A stretch of DNA of 64,000 nt from JAFIFT01 sp020051095 (GCF_964199965.1 NZ_CAXMZT010000011.1:65129-129128); one strand, 5' to 3'. Positions 1-9,951 are shown, numbered from the stretch's first letter. Notes: generated from the sequence alone by a model not told the origin. Numbers and translations: made by a program.

Positions 1-992
1 AAAGCTTTTATTCTGTCAACCCAATTTTCCAACTGTCGAAAACGAACCACATTCTTTCGCCAATGTTGATGCTCCGACACCATGGTGCCAGAGGAAAATA
101 TGCCTGCTTTTTTTAGCGATTTACTAACGGTTGACATACCCGTAACAACAACTTCATCAGCTAAATATACATTCGCTGCAATTGTACTTGCGCCTCCAAT
201 GATGCAGTGTGAACCAATCTCACAATTAGCACCGATCGCAGCACAGCCTGCAATTGCCGTATAGGGACCTATCACCGTATCATGGGCAATTTGTACCAAG
301 TTATCAATAATGACGCCACGACTAATGATTGTATCCGTATAACCGCCCCGATCGATAACCGTATTGGCACCAACATGTACATTATCTTCGATGATAACCG
401 ACCCGTAAGAAGGACCTCGTTGCCAAATGCCGCCAGATTTTACACCATTAAATGGAAAAGCGCCAATGACCGTGCCACTGTCTATCTCAACTTGATCGCC
501 GATTATCGTATGGTGATGCACCACGCTTGCATGATTAATGGATGAATTTGCACCAATGTAAGCATCCGCCTCAATCACACAACCCACACCAATAGTAACA
601 TTATCGCCGAGTACAACTCCCTCACCAATATAGGAATTGGCACCAATGCTAACATTTTGTCCAAGTTCACAGCTTAAGGAAATTAACGCATTTGGATGAA
701 TAAACCCTCGTTGAGAATTCGTAGACTCAAGACAATTTTGAATTTGAGTAATGGCAATCGCTGGATCGTTGACAATTAAAGCATTGGTTGGACACACATC
801 CACATATTGCTGGGTCAGAACAACCGCACCCGCTTGTGTATCATGCAACCATTTTAACCTGACAGGGTTATCAAAAAAAGCGACATGAGAAGCATTTGCC
901 GCCGCGAGGGATGCGACGGCTGATATTTTCTTTTGCGCGTCACCATGGACAATTGCATTGACATGGTTTGCTATTTGCTCAAGTGTTTTCAC
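1..992 (-). CDS. lpxD: UDP-3-O-acylglucosamine N-acyltransferase LpxD (3' end outside window)
   Basis: Third step of lipid A synthesis: adds the N-linked hydroxyacyl chain to UDP-3-O-acylglucosamine in the cytoplasm, using acyl-ACP. Reading from a GTG at 992 gives about 330 residues without a stop. An N-terminal uridine-binding-like domain (about residues 1-100) is followed by a long left-handed beta-helix of hexapeptide repeats such as IGANSYIGEGV and IGDQVEIDSG. The segment NLVQIAHD carries the expected catalytic histidine. The GTG start lies 1 nt after the skp stop, which suggests translational coupling. The family is about 340 aa, so only the last few residues are missing at the left edge. 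There is no ATG start, so ATG-only gene calls would miss or shorten it. Confidence 0.95.
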   Translation of the reverse strand, partial: MKTLEQIANHVNAIVHGDAQKKISAVASLAAANASHVAFFDNPVRLKWLHDTQAGAVVLTQQYVDVCPTNALIVNDPAIAITQIQNCLESTNSQRGFIHPNALISLSCELGQNVSIGANSYIGEGVVLGDNVTIGVGCVIEADAYIGANSSINHASVVHHHTIIGDQVEIDSGTVIGAFPFNGVKSGGIWQRGPSYGSVIIEDNVHVGANTVIDRGGYTDTIISRGVIIDNLVQIAHDTVIGPYTAIAGCAAIGANCEIGSHCIIGGASTIAANVYLADEVVVTGMSTVSKSLKKAGIFSSGTMVSEHQHWRKNVVRFRQLENWVDRIKA

Positions 993-993
993 C

Positions 994-1491
994 TTACTTT
1001 AACGCTTTTAACACCTTGTCGGTAACATCCAATTTACTATTACTGTAAGGAACACTTTCTTTTTGCACAATCAAATCAAACTTATCTGCTTCCGCTACTT
1101 TGCTAACAGCTTGCTGAACTTCTTTACCTAATTTTTGCATTGCCTGGTTGTGAGCATTGCTTAGATCTTGTTGATAAGCTTGTCCTTCTTTATCAAATTT
1201 TTGCTGGGCTTCGATAAGTTTTTGCTGGGCTTCTTTCTTCTTAGCATCGCTCATCACTGCACTATCGCGCTTAAAGGCTTCAAAATCTTTTTTCAATTTT
1301 TCTTCCATTTTCACCAACTCATCGCGACGGCTTTTAAATTTCTTTTCCAGTTCATTGCGGATATTATCTAATTTGCCAGAAGACTGTGTTAATTTTTGGA
1401 AATCCACCACACCAATCTTATTATCCGCATAGGCGGTTGAGAAAGTAGCAACTAACAGCGCTGACATCAAAAGGGTTCGAACTCGGTTCAT
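994..1491 (-). CDS. skp: Periplasmic chaperone Skp (OmpH family)
   Basis: Trimeric periplasmic holdase that carries unfolded outer-membrane proteins to the BAM complex. The 165-residue product starts with a Sec signal peptide (basic MNRVR, hydrophobic LLMSALLVATFS, likely cleavage after TAYA). A GVVDFQKL-type strand follows, then long charged amphipathic helices (about residues 45-130, rich in K, E and Q) that form the tentacles of Skp. Length and domain order match the family. It sits between bamA (192 bp upstream) and lpxD (1 nt downstream), the standard gammaproteobacterial order. Confidence 0.94.
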   Translation of the reverse strand: MNRVRTLLMSALLVATFSTAYADNKIGVVDFQKLTQSSGKLDNIRNELEKKFKSRRDELVKMEEKLKKDFEAFKRDSAVMSDAKKKEAQQKLIEAQQKFDKEGQAYQQDLSNAHNQAMQKLGKEVQQAVSKVAEADKFDLIVQKESVPYSNSKLDVTDKVLKALK

Positions 1492-1683
1492 GTTTATCTC
1501 CAGGATTAAAATAGCTTATCGTAACATAAACCATACGATACACAACCCCCCGTCATTACAATTTTTAATCAGTTGGAGAGCACATTCTTTCGCCTAAGTA
1601 TTTACTGCACTTTAATAGGCAAATCATCACCTAGGATTAAGTTGACTAAAACAGCGTATTCTGAGGCAACTTAGGCCTAAATG

Positions 1684-3999
1684 TTAGAACGTCGATGATA
1701 ATGCGAATTGGAAATATTGATCTCGGTCGCCTGGCTGTTTGTTTAATGGGCTAGCTAAACTAAACGATAATGGACCAAACGGCGATCGCCAATCAAGTGA
1801 TATACCGCCCGAATAACGAACAGGTCCCGACAAAGTACCAGTAAACACTACGGGAGTACCTTTAGCATAAACATTACCTGCATCAACAAACAAAGAAGTA
1901 CGGAACGTATCTCGACTTAACGGATAAGGTAATATTAAGCCCAATGAGCCATTGACAAGGAAGTTTGCACCCAAAGAGTTGCCAAAGATATCCTTTGGTC
2001 CTAAGGAGAAACTATCATAGCCACGAACCATCCCTGGATTAGCAATACCCCCGGCGAAATAATTTTCAAAAAACGGTAATCCAACGCCTCGCTGGAAGGA
2101 ATCACCAAAGGCCACATTACCCATGGCACTAAAAATAAACCCTTTGAATAAAGGCTGGAACCAATGAGCTTGGTAGCCTGATTTATAATAAGATAAAGAG
2201 CGGGAATTAGCAGGCAATGCAGCAAGACCCGATACCGCCTGATTAAACCCTTTCGTTGGGAAAGGCATTTGGTTATATGAATTGCTCACCCACCCAGCAG
2301 AGAATCGAATTTCGTCATAATTAGTTCCTTGCGTTGCAATAAAAGCCATAATTTGAGGAACCGCTCCTGCGGAACGAATATCTAAATCTTGATACCCCAT
2401 TCCCAGCTGCACACTGCTGATATCACTTAAACGGATGTTATAATTTAAATCGACGCCATATCGATTTGAATTATAACTACTAATATCAAGTTTGCGTGGG
2501 TTTACTTTCGAAAAATACACGCTAACACCTCGGCCAATGCCGGTGTTGGTATAAAAAGGGTTAAAGTAATTCAGGGAATAATCTTGCCCCCATCGGCTCG
2601 CATTAAACGCAAAACCAAGCGAACGACCTGTTCCCATAAAGTTGTGTTGGTTTGCCGATACATTAAATTGCAGACCCGTCGTACCAATGCCTAATGAAGC
2701 ACTCGCTTCAGCAGATGGTGCTTCTTCAACTTGCACATCCAAATCCACTTGATTGTTTGTGCCAGGCACTGGGTTGGTTTTTATATTCACGTTTTTTAAA
2801 TACCCCAATATCCGCAGCTGTCTCTCACTCTCTTTGACATTATGTAACGTTAATAAAGCACCCTCATCTTGGGTAATAACACTCCGAAGGGCATAGTCAG
2901 CGGTCTTGGTATTACCATGGAAATTGATGCGGCGAACATAGACGTGGCGACCTGGCTCGATGGAAAAATGGATGAAGACTGTTTTGTTCTGCTCATCAAT
3001 GCGAGGCTCGGCGTTGATAGCCGGAAACCCATAGCCCTTATCACCTAAGGCTTTGCCAATTTCAGAAATACTTTCCGTCAGTGCTTTGCGAGAAAAAACA
3101 TCGCCCTTTTTCACCAAAACTAATTGCTCAACTCTATCCTTGGGTAGAATAGTTTTCCCAGAAATACTAAATCCTGAAAAATGGTATTGAGGTCCTTCCT
3201 CAATATGAATATTAATATAGACGTCTTTTTTGTCCGTCGATAACAAAACTTGCGAAGAAATGATCTGAAATTTTAAATACCCTCTGTCTAGATAGAAAGA
3301 ACGGATTGCTTCCAGAGAAGCATCTAAACCTGGCTTATTGTATTGATCTTTCTTGGTAAAATAGGTGAACAGCCCCCTTTCTTGTAACGTCATTTGCGAC
3401 AACAATTCATGTTCAGGGAAGTCATGGTTGCCAATGATTTTTATCGCTCGAATGCGCGATACCCGACCTTCGGATATAGTAATTGATATCGCCACCCGAT
3501 TGTCCGTCAACTCAGTGACCTTTGTCTCAATACGTGCATTATACTTTCCGCGAGCATAATAGGCTTGTTTGAGTTCCGCTGTCAGTCTTTCTAAAACAGA
3601 TAACTGGAATACGCGGCCTTTGATCAACCCCATTTCTTTCAGAAAATCATTCATTTTATCTTTGGGGATCTGGGTATTCCCAGTGATATTAATCGAGCCG
3701 ATAGTTGAACGCTCAACTACTTTCACGATTAAGGTATCGCCTTCCCGCTCAAGGCTCACAGATTGGAAAAATCCGGTATCGTATAAAGATTGGATAATCT
3801 TTGCAGTTGATTGAGCGCCAATGGATTCGCCAATACGAACCGGTAGATAGTTTAATACCGTTCCTTGACTGACTCGTTGTGCCCCGACCACTTTGATGTG
3901 TTTGACAACAAATCCGCTCGCATCAGCAATCTGCGAGCCACTCCACAAGGCTGAAGCATAGCAGATATTCAAAAGAAATTTTCGACTAATTGTTTTCAT
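1684..3999 (-). CDS. bamA: Outer membrane protein assembly factor BamA
   Basis: Central pore of the BAM complex, which inserts beta-barrel proteins into the outer membrane. The 771 residues comprise a signal peptide (about 1-27, ending SQIADA), five POTRA domains (about 28-350; the first begins FVVKHIKVVGAQRVSQGTV) and a C-terminal 16-strand barrel. The barrel includes the VRGYDS segment corresponding to the conserved VRGF/Y motif of loop 6. The protein ends in phenylalanine (ALSSTF), as BAM substrates do. It lies between rseP and skp. A candidate promoter at 4071-4097 suggests it can be transcribed apart from the genes upstream. Confidence 0.97.
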   Translation of the reverse strand: MKTISRKFLLNICYASALWSGSQIADASGFVVKHIKVVGAQRVSQGTVLNYLPVRIGESIGAQSTAKIIQSLYDTGFFQSVSLEREGDTLIVKVVERSTIGSINITGNTQIPKDKMNDFLKEMGLIKGRVFQLSVLERLTAELKQAYYARGKYNARIETKVTELTDNRVAISITISEGRVSRIRAIKIIGNHDFPEHELLSQMTLQERGLFTYFTKKDQYNKPGLDASLEAIRSFYLDRGYLKFQIISSQVLLSTDKKDVYINIHIEEGPQYHFSGFSISGKTILPKDRVEQLVLVKKGDVFSRKALTESISEIGKALGDKGYGFPAINAEPRIDEQNKTVFIHFSIEPGRHVYVRRINFHGNTKTADYALRSVITQDEGALLTLHNVKESERQLRILGYLKNVNIKTNPVPGTNNQVDLDVQVEEAPSAEASASLGIGTTGLQFNVSANQHNFMGTGRSLGFAFNASRWGQDYSLNYFNPFYTNTGIGRGVSVYFSKVNPRKLDISSYNSNRYGVDLNYNIRLSDISSVQLGMGYQDLDIRSAGAVPQIMAFIATQGTNYDEIRFSAGWVSNSYNQMPFPTKGFNQAVSGLAALPANSRSLSYYKSGYQAHWFQPLFKGFIFSAMGNVAFGDSFQRGVGLPFFENYFAGGIANPGMVRGYDSFSLGPKDIFGNSLGANFLVNGSLGLILPYPLSRDTFRTSLFVDAGNVYAKGTPVVFTGTLSGPVRYSGGISLDWRSPFGPLSFSLASPLNKQPGDRDQYFQFALSSTF

Positions 4000-4070
4000 T
4001 ATTATTTTTATTCCACAACTGCAAAAACACGCCTGATTGACAATTGATGATTGTAAAACAGAAGCTCCGT

Positions 4071-4097
4071 TTTATAGAATCACAGCCCGAATGTCAA
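4071..4097 (-). promoter_or_regulatory. Candidate sigma-70 promoter for bamA-skp-lpxD
   Basis: On the minus strand TTGACA (4097-4092) and TATAAA (4076-4071) are separated by 15 bp, about 70 bp ahead of the bamA start. The -35 box is perfect, but the spacer is shorter than the ideal 17. No clear sigma-E type motif was noticed in the gap. Confidence 0.4.
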
Positions 4098-4145
4098 GAA
4101 AAAGTCTATTAATTAGTCAAGTTATTTTTCTAGGAGGAATCCTAT

Positions 4146-5498
4146 CTAGGAGAATATTCGTGCCAAATCGTTTGTAACAGCAAGACCCATTAACATAAAC
4201 AATAGGCCAAGACCAACATAGGTCAGGGCAATTTGAAATGCTGGGGAAACCGGCCTCCCTCGAATGCCTTCAATCACATAAAAAAATAAATGGCCACCAT
4301 CCAACATGGGAATGGGTAATAAATTCAACACACCCAGACTAACACTAACAACAGCTAAGAAAAAAAGATAATAGACAATACCACTTCTTCCTGAATTACC
4401 AGCACCTTGAGCGATGCCAACTGGTCCGCTAATCGTATCAAGTGACATTTTTCCGGTTATTAACCGACCAATAAAGAGGATGGTTGCTGAGCTAAGATCC
4501 CAGGTTTGTTCAAGGGCTTGCCCCATCGCAGCGATTGGTCCCTTTTTTTGGATACGGAGATATTTTGCAGGCCATTGATCGGTTTTAGCCTGAACCCCAA
4601 GCCCCCCTATCAACTGACCATCTATCTCCTTGGATGTCGTTTTCACAGAATAGGTATAATGTTTCTCACCACGGCTCACTGTGACTTGGACAAGTTTATT
4701 CGGGTTATCTTTGACAAAATTAACCATGTCGTCCCATTGATGAATGGGCATGCCATTGATTGCAATAATAAGGTCTTTTGGTTTAATACCTGCTTTTGCA
4801 GCAGGCATATCCGCTGGAGCATGAGCAATAATCGGTAACACAGGTGGTATAAAGGGGCGAATGCCGAGACTTTTAATTAGATTAGGTCTTTTAGGGTCAA
4901 TTTCCCATGCGGCTAAGGGTAGTTGATGGCTTGTCACCTGGTTGTTAGATAATGACTTGACTTGAATTGTCACCGAATCATCACTGCCAATGTGGGCCAT
5001 CAGTGTATATTGAAAATCACGCCAAGAACGAATTTTCTCGCCGTCCAATTCAATGATTTCAGTATTAGGTGGAACCCCTGCTTTCGCAGCAACACCATTT
5101 GGCTCCACTTGTTTAATAATCGGTGCCAATGATTTTATTCCAATCATCCAAACAAGCCATAAGGCAAAAAAAGCGAAGATGAAATTAAAGAATGGGCCCG
5201 CTAATACAATGAGCGCCCGTTTCCAAATTGGTTGGTTATTAAAGGCAAAGGGTTTATCTTCTGGCGCCACTTCCCCTTCATTCTCATCCAACATTTTAAC
5301 ATAGCCACCGAGTGGCCATAGAGACCAGGCATATTCAGTCCCTTTTTTAGACGTGTATTTAGCCAATATATGACCAAACCCAAAAGAAAACCGAAGCACT
5401 TTTACTCCGCATAAACGGGCAACGAGAAAATGGCCAAATTCATGAAAAGTGACCAATAAGAGTAAGGCGAATAAAAAATATAACAATGTGCTTGTCAT
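4146..5498 (-). CDS. rseP: Site-2 metalloprotease RseP
   Basis: Intramembrane zinc protease that cleaves anti-sigma factors such as RseA and remnant signal peptides in the inner membrane. From the chosen start the zinc motif HEFGH is at residues 19-23 in the first membrane helix. Two tandem PDZ domains follow (around PNGVAAKAGV and MPAAKAGIKPKDLI). The third zinc ligand lies in LNLLPIPMLDGGH near the C-terminus. The ATG at 5498 overlaps the cdsA stop by one base (TGATG), a typical coupling arrangement. An in-frame start 24 bp further upstream exists but would overlap cdsA and add residues atypical for the family. Length 450 aa is normal. Confidence 0.95.
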   Translation of the reverse strand: MTSTLLYFLFALLLLVTFHEFGHFLVARLCGVKVLRFSFGFGHILAKYTSKKGTEYAWSLWPLGGYVKMLDENEGEVAPEDKPFAFNNQPIWKRALIVLAGPFFNFIFAFFALWLVWMIGIKSLAPIIKQVEPNGVAAKAGVPPNTEIIELDGEKIRSWRDFQYTLMAHIGSDDSVTIQVKSLSNNQVTSHQLPLAAWEIDPKRPNLIKSLGIRPFIPPVLPIIAHAPADMPAAKAGIKPKDLIIAINGMPIHQWDDMVNFVKDNPNKLVQVTVSRGEKHYTYSVKTTSKEIDGQLIGGLGVQAKTDQWPAKYLRIQKKGPIAAMGQALEQTWDLSSATILFIGRLITGKMSLDTISGPVGIAQGAGNSGRSGIVYYLFFLAVVSVSLGVLNLLPIPMLDGGHLFFYVIEGIRGRPVSPAFQIALTYVGLGLLFMLMGLAVTNDLARIFS

Positions 5499-6298
5499 CA
5501 ATGGATTCCAAGGTTTAACCAAATAAGTCCTGCATAAAAAATGGGTGCTGTGGATATCAAACTATCTAATCGATCTAGAATTCCGCCATGACCAGGTAGG
5601 ATGTTCCCCGTATCTTTTAGCTTACACTTTCTTTTTAGCACACTTATAAACAAATCACCAAATATAGAAACAATAAAACAACTAAATAAGAGAAAATACC
5701 ATTGTAAAAGCGACACCGGTTGGAAATAAGCCGCTCCCAATAACGCAATACACGCGACAAAGAAAAATCCACCCAAAAATCCTTCCCAACTTTTTCCGGG
5801 ACTCACCAAGGGGATTAACTTATGTTTACCCCATAGCTTACCAAACGTATAAGCCCCAATATCCGCCGCCCATACGATAAAGAAAAGATACAAAATTAGG
5901 GCCTTCCCATGCTTTAAGCAGAAAATACCTTGCATGGCGTAAGCAAATAAATTGGAAACGACAATAGCCAATACCAAAATAATAGATGGCCTTGCCCATA
6001 TTGATGTTCCGCTTGGGTATAACACAATAAATACAATAATGGGAACCCAAATTAATACAAGAAAAATTATCCAGTCTGAATGAATATAACTCACACTTAA
6101 CAATGACAAGCTATAAATCAACACAAAAAACCCATTAGCTTGCATACTATGTAGTGGTATAAGCTTGTGCCATTCATATGCAGCAAGCATTAATACTGCA
6201 AAGAAAACCATATAAACTGTTTGTGAAGGTGCCCAAAACAATAGCGCTAATAGGCAAGGAATCAATACCAAGGATGTTATCAATCGCTGTATAAACAT
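5498..6298 (-). CDS. cdsA: Phosphatidate cytidylyltransferase CdsA
   Basis: Makes CDP-diacylglycerol from phosphatidic acid and CTP, the branch point of phospholipid synthesis, in the inner membrane. The protein is multi-spanning with hydrophobic segments throughout. It carries the family signature SVLKRKCKLKDTGN followed by PGHGGILDRLDS near the C-terminus, with the conserved K, D and R residues. The ATG at 6298 (MFIQRLITS) is preferred: it follows the uppS stop by 7 nt and has GAGAAAA as ribosome site. The in-frame ATG at 6325 lies inside uppS. Product 266 aa. Confidence 0.94.
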   Translation of the reverse strand: MFIQRLITSLVLIPCLLALLFWAPSQTVYMVFFAVLMLAAYEWHKLIPLHSMQANGFFVLIYSLSLLSVSYIHSDWIIFLVLIWVPIIVFIVLYPSGTSIWARPSIILVLAIVVSNLFAYAMQGIFCLKHGKALILYLFFIVWAADIGAYTFGKLWGKHKLIPLVSPGKSWEGFLGGFFFVACIALLGAAYFQPVSLLQWYFLLFSCFIVSIFGDLFISVLKRKCKLKDTGNILPGHGGILDRLDSLISTAPIFYAGLIWLNLGIH

Positions 6299-6305
6299 GC
6301 TTTTC

Positions 6306-7028
6306 TCAAGATGATGATTGCTCAATTAATCCAAAGCGTCGCTCCCTTTTTTCAAAATCCTGCAACGCACTCTCAAACGCCTTTTCGTTAAAGTCAGGCC
6401 ACAAAGTTTCGGTAAAATATAACTCGGTATACGCTGCCTGCCAGAGAAAAAAATTACTTAGCCTATGCTCACCGCTGGTACGAATGAACAAATCTGGCGG
6501 TGGCAGTGGGTAGGTGGCGAGATGCTCATTAATCGTGTTGATGTCAATATCCTTACTCGATAGTTGCTGAGCTTCTACTTTGTCAATCATCGCTTTAACG
6601 GCTTGTAAAATATCCCATTGCCCACCATAATTTATACAAATATTTAGGGTTAACTGCCTGCCACTTACTCTTCTTTCTTCGGCAATCTGCATTAACTGTT
6701 GCAACTCAGGTGGGAAGCGACTCTTATCTCCTGTAAACCGGATCTGCACGCCATTCTTAACCAGCTCATCCGTTTCACTTGTTAACGCTTCAAAAAAGAG
6801 CCCCATGAGTGCTGAAACTTCTTGTTGAGGGCGAGACCAGTTCTCACTGCTAAAGGCAAATAAACTCAAAAGAGGGATATGGTGTTTAAGGCAGCAACGG
6901 ATCGAGGATTTTACCGAATCGATGCCCGCACGATGGCCTTCCTCTCGTAATAACCCACGTTGTTTTGCCCATCGTCCATTGCCATCCATCACGATGGCAA
7001 CATGCTGAGGGATCCGTTTTACAACCAA
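6306..7028 (-). CDS. uppS: Undecaprenyl diphosphate synthase UppS
   Basis: Cis-prenyltransferase that makes the C55 lipid carrier for peptidoglycan and O-antigen. The catalytic loop HVAIVMDGNGRWAKQRG (Asp15 from the TTG start), the SxExxxR-like SSENWSR and the C-terminal RTSGEHRLSNFFLWQ are all present. The frame is open to an ATG at 7103, but that start has no ribosome site and would add an unusual hydrophobic N-terminus. A TTG at 7028 sits 7 nt after GAAGG and gives the usual short leader (240 aa), so I prefer it; this start is an inference. It is the first gene of the minus-strand envelope cluster, diverging from gpmI. frr and dxr, the common neighbours, are not here. Confidence 0.93.
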   Translation of the reverse strand: MVVKRIPQHVAIVMDGNGRWAKQRGLLREEGHRAGIDSVKSSIRCCLKHHIPLLSLFAFSSENWSRPQQEVSALMGLFFEALTSETDELVKNGVQIRFTGDKSRFPPELQQLMQIAEERRVSGRQLTLNICINYGGQWDILQAVKAMIDKVEAQQLSSKDIDINTINEHLATYPLPPPDLFIRTSGEHRLSNFFLWQAAYTELYFTETLWPDFNEKAFESALQDFEKRERRFGLIEQSSS

Positions 7029-7148
7029 TGTCACACCTTCAAACAACCAAAATAGGCAGTAGTTTATACCGTTCGCAAAAAAAATCATAGTGTTAGAGAA
7101 CATCGCTGGTATTTTTTATCCGAGTCACCTTATTTAGGAAACCTGTTG

Positions 7149-7177
7149 TTAACAGAACAAAGTAAACTCGTTATAAT
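7149..7177 (+). promoter_or_regulatory. Sigma-70 promoter for gpmI-envC
   Basis: TTAACA (7149-7154) and a perfect TATAAT (7172-7177) are separated by 17 bp. They lie about 30 bp before the gpmI start codon in the divergent gap with uppS. Confidence 0.7.
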
Positions 7178-7207
7178 GAAATATATTTCTTCGTACATGA
7201 CATCACA

Positions 7208-8746
7208 ATGCTTAATAAAAAACCTGTCGTCTTATTAATCTTAGATGGTTGGGGATTTCGACAAGATCCGGACCATAATGCTATTGCACAAGCCCGCAAA
7301 CCCCAATGGGACCAATGGTGGGCTACCTATCCACATATATTACTCTCCGCCTCAGGACACAGCGTCGGTTTGCCAGATGAGCAAATGGGCAATTCTGAAG
7401 TCGGTCATATGCATATCGGGGCGGGTAGGATTATCTACCAAGATCTAAGCCGAATTAATTTAGCCATTGAAGATCGTAGTTTTTTCAATCGACCTGCTTT
7501 GGTGAATACCATTAATACCCTCAAGGAAAATGGTGGTTCCTTGCATTTAGCGGGATTACTATCCCCAGGCGGTGTTCACAGCCATGAGCAACACTTGTTT
7601 GCCACCCTCAAACTTTGTCACCAAATGGAATTTCATCGAGTGCTGATTCATTGTTTTCTTGATGGTAGAGACACGCCCCCCCAAAGTGCCTTGGCAAGCA
7701 TTGAAAAACTTAACAATCTACTAAAACAATTCCCTATTGGTCGCATTGCTTCCGTGTGCGGGCGGTATTATGCCATGGACCGAGATAAGCGGTGGGAAAG
7801 AGTCGCTCCCGCCGCAAAACTCATCTATTTGGGCGAAGCACTTTATCATGCGAATACGGCCAAACAGGCCATTGAAACCAATTATAACAACAAGGTGTAT
7901 GACGAATTCATTCCACCCACTCAAATTGGTGAGCCAGCTCCTTTAAAAGACGGTGATGCTTTCTTCTTTTATAATTTCCGTGCTGACCGAGCCCGACAAC
8001 TATGTCAATGCTTACTGAATCCCCACGAACATGATATCAGCAACAAACGGATTACATTATCGGCCTTTTTAACCATGACTCGTTATAGCACAGAAATTCC
8101 AAGCCTCGTGGTTTTCCCACCGCAACAACCGCAAAATACGCTTGGTGAATTGGTCGCCAAAGAAAACATGCAACAACTTCGGCTTGCCGAAACGGAAAAA
8201 TATGCCCATGTCACTTTTTTCTTCAATGGCGGCACTGAAGCAATATTCCAGGGTGAAGATCGCATATTAATACCGTCCCCGAAAGTAGCTACCTATGACC
8301 TGCAACCTGAAATGAGTGCCTCATTAATCACGGAAACCTTAGTCGACGCCATCACGGGTAATGATTATGATTTGATAGTGTGCAATTATGCGAACGCTGA
8401 TATGGTAGGGCATACAGGTAATATCGAGGCAACCATTCAAGCCATTGAAACACTGGACAACTGCTTTATCCAACTTGACCATGCCATAAATCAAACCAAC
8501 GGATGTCTTTTAATAACAGCCGATCATGGCAATGCTGAACAGATGTACGATCTGGCTACACGGCAGGCCCACACGGCGCATACAAGCGAAAAAGTGCCTT
8601 TACTCTATATCGGAAAAGGGGCTCGTTTTAATTGTGATGGGGGTAGCTTAATTGATATTGCCCCAACAATTCTGTCATTATTAGACATTGAGCCGCCCAC
8701 TGAAATGACTGGTAACATATTACTGGAAGCCACGCATGATGCTTAA
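7208..8746 (+). CDS. gpmI: 2,3-bisphosphoglycerate-independent phosphoglycerate mutase
   Basis: Interconverts 3- and 2-phosphoglycerate in glycolysis and gluconeogenesis, using two manganese ions and a phosphoserine intermediate. The 512-aa length fits the family. VLLILDGWG near the N-terminus supplies the first metal ligand (Asp13). The nucleophile is Ser63 in GNSEVGHMHIGAGR. HCFLDGRDTPP, NYANADMVGHTG and ITADHGNAEQM are the remaining metal and substrate motifs. It has its own promoter and overlaps envC by 11 bp at its 3' end, so the two are likely cotranscribed. gpmI-envC-ctpA is a common gammaproteobacterial trio. Confidence 0.97.
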   Translation: MLNKKPVVLLILDGWGFRQDPDHNAIAQARKPQWDQWWATYPHILLSASGHSVGLPDEQMGNSEVGHMHIGAGRIIYQDLSRINLAIEDRSFFNRPALVNTINTLKENGGSLHLAGLLSPGGVHSHEQHLFATLKLCHQMEFHRVLIHCFLDGRDTPPQSALASIEKLNNLLKQFPIGRIASVCGRYYAMDRDKRWERVAPAAKLIYLGEALYHANTAKQAIETNYNNKVYDEFIPPTQIGEPAPLKDGDAFFFYNFRADRARQLCQCLLNPHEHDISNKRITLSAFLTMTRYSTEIPSLVVFPPQQPQNTLGELVAKENMQQLRLAETEKYAHVTFFFNGGTEAIFQGEDRILIPSPKVATYDLQPEMSASLITETLVDAITGNDYDLIVCNYANADMVGHTGNIEATIQAIETLDNCFIQLDHAINQTNGCLLITADHGNAEQMYDLATRQAHTAHTSEKVPLLYIGKGARFNCDGGSLIDIAPTILSLLDIEPPTEMTGNILLEATHDA

Positions 8747-9851
8747 ATATCGCTTAACATGGACTGTTATATTTCTTTTATATGGGTCATTTGGTTCAAT
8801 CCCTTGTTATGCAAATAAACTATCACAAACAAAACAACAACTCGCCCAATTAGACAAACAAATCCGTCATACTGAAAAAAGTTTAAATCAAGCTAAACAG
8901 AAACGCTCGTCATTGCAGACAGAACTATCCATTCAAGATAAAAAAATTGGCCAGCTTATTCTACAAAAAGGCCAATTAGATCATCATATTCGGCAAAATA
9001 ATGAATCAATCATTCAGCTTAGTCAGCAAATTAAAAAACTCAATGAACAGATAGAAATAGAGCAAAAAGGATTGTCTCAACAAATTCGCTCACGCTATTT
9101 GGTTGATACTCACCAACCAATAAAATGGTTATTATCCCCGGGTAGCAAGCGCGAACTTAGTCAAATATTAACCTATTATCAATACCTCATTCATGCTCAA
9201 CAAGCGAGCATACAATCAATCCACGATAAAAAGACGCAATTAAATAAAAAAAAGACAGAGTTTAACGATCGAATCGCTGAGGACAAACAACTGCAAGAAA
9301 ATCTATCCAATAAGCAATCTATTCTCGAATCAACGCAAAAAAAGCAACATCACATTATTAATCAACTGACGCAAACAATCACCTCACAATCCCAACAATT
9401 GAAAGAATATAAAGACAACCAAGCTGGCCTAAGTCATGTGATCGACCAGCTTACGAAACAAGACAAAATTTCCCAGAGAAAGCCATTTGCCAGCAAACGC
9501 CATCACCTACCAAGACCTGTACCCGTGATGGTGAAAGCCATTAAACCCATAAACCAAGGATTGGCATTCTTTGCCCAAGAAGGAACCGCTGTGACTGCCA
9601 TCCATCCCGGAAAAATTGTTTTTAGCGATTGGTTAAAAGGGTACGGATTATTATTAATTATTGATCATGGCCATGGTTATATGACTCTTTATGCCCACAA
9701 CCAAGCCTTAACTAAGCGAAAGGGAGAATGGGTAGATAGTGGTGAAAAAATTGCAGAAGTTGGTCATAGCGGTGGACTTCGTGAAAACGGTCTATACTTT
9801 GAAATAAGGCACCATGGAAAAGCGATTTCTCCTATAAATTGGTTGAGTTAA
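8736..9851 (+). CDS. envC: Murein hydrolase activator EnvC
   Basis: Periplasmic septal-ring protein that activates the cell-separation amidases (AmiA/B type). A signal peptide (about 1-26, ending SIPCYA) precedes a long coiled coil (about 27-235, rich in Q, K and L heptads) and a C-terminal LytM/M23 domain (about 270-371). The domain keeps the fold motif IDHGHGYMTLYAH. The second metal motif, normally HLHF, reads GLYFEIR here, so the zinc site looks incomplete, as in known EnvC proteins that activate rather than cut. The start overlaps the end of gpmI; ATGs at 8736 and 8739 are both possible. Confidence 0.93.
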   Translation: MMLKYRLTWTVIFLLYGSFGSIPCYANKLSQTKQQLAQLDKQIRHTEKSLNQAKQKRSSLQTELSIQDKKIGQLILQKGQLDHHIRQNNESIIQLSQQIKKLNEQIEIEQKGLSQQIRSRYLVDTHQPIKWLLSPGSKRELSQILTYYQYLIHAQQASIQSIHDKKTQLNKKKTEFNDRIAEDKQLQENLSNKQSILESTQKKQHHIINQLTQTITSQSQQLKEYKDNQAGLSHVIDQLTKQDKISQRKPFASKRHHLPRPVPVMVKAIKPINQGLAFFAQEGTAVTAIHPGKIVFSDWLKGYGLLLIIDHGHGYMTLYAHNQALTKRKGEWVDSGEKIAEVGHSGGLRENGLYFEIRHHGKAISPINWLS

Positions 9852-9951
9852 TGCTATCTTTCATAATGATGCTGATTAAAACAGGCACTGTTCATTTTTG
9901 ACCAAGGGTCCTAATAAGAAGAACAAGCTGTACCACGCAGGGGGAACCAAT

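Noticed and set aside
82..545. Two plus-strand open frames at the left edge
   Set aside because: They lie antisense to lpxD, whose hexapeptide-repeat protein reads clearly on the minus strand from the GTG at 992.
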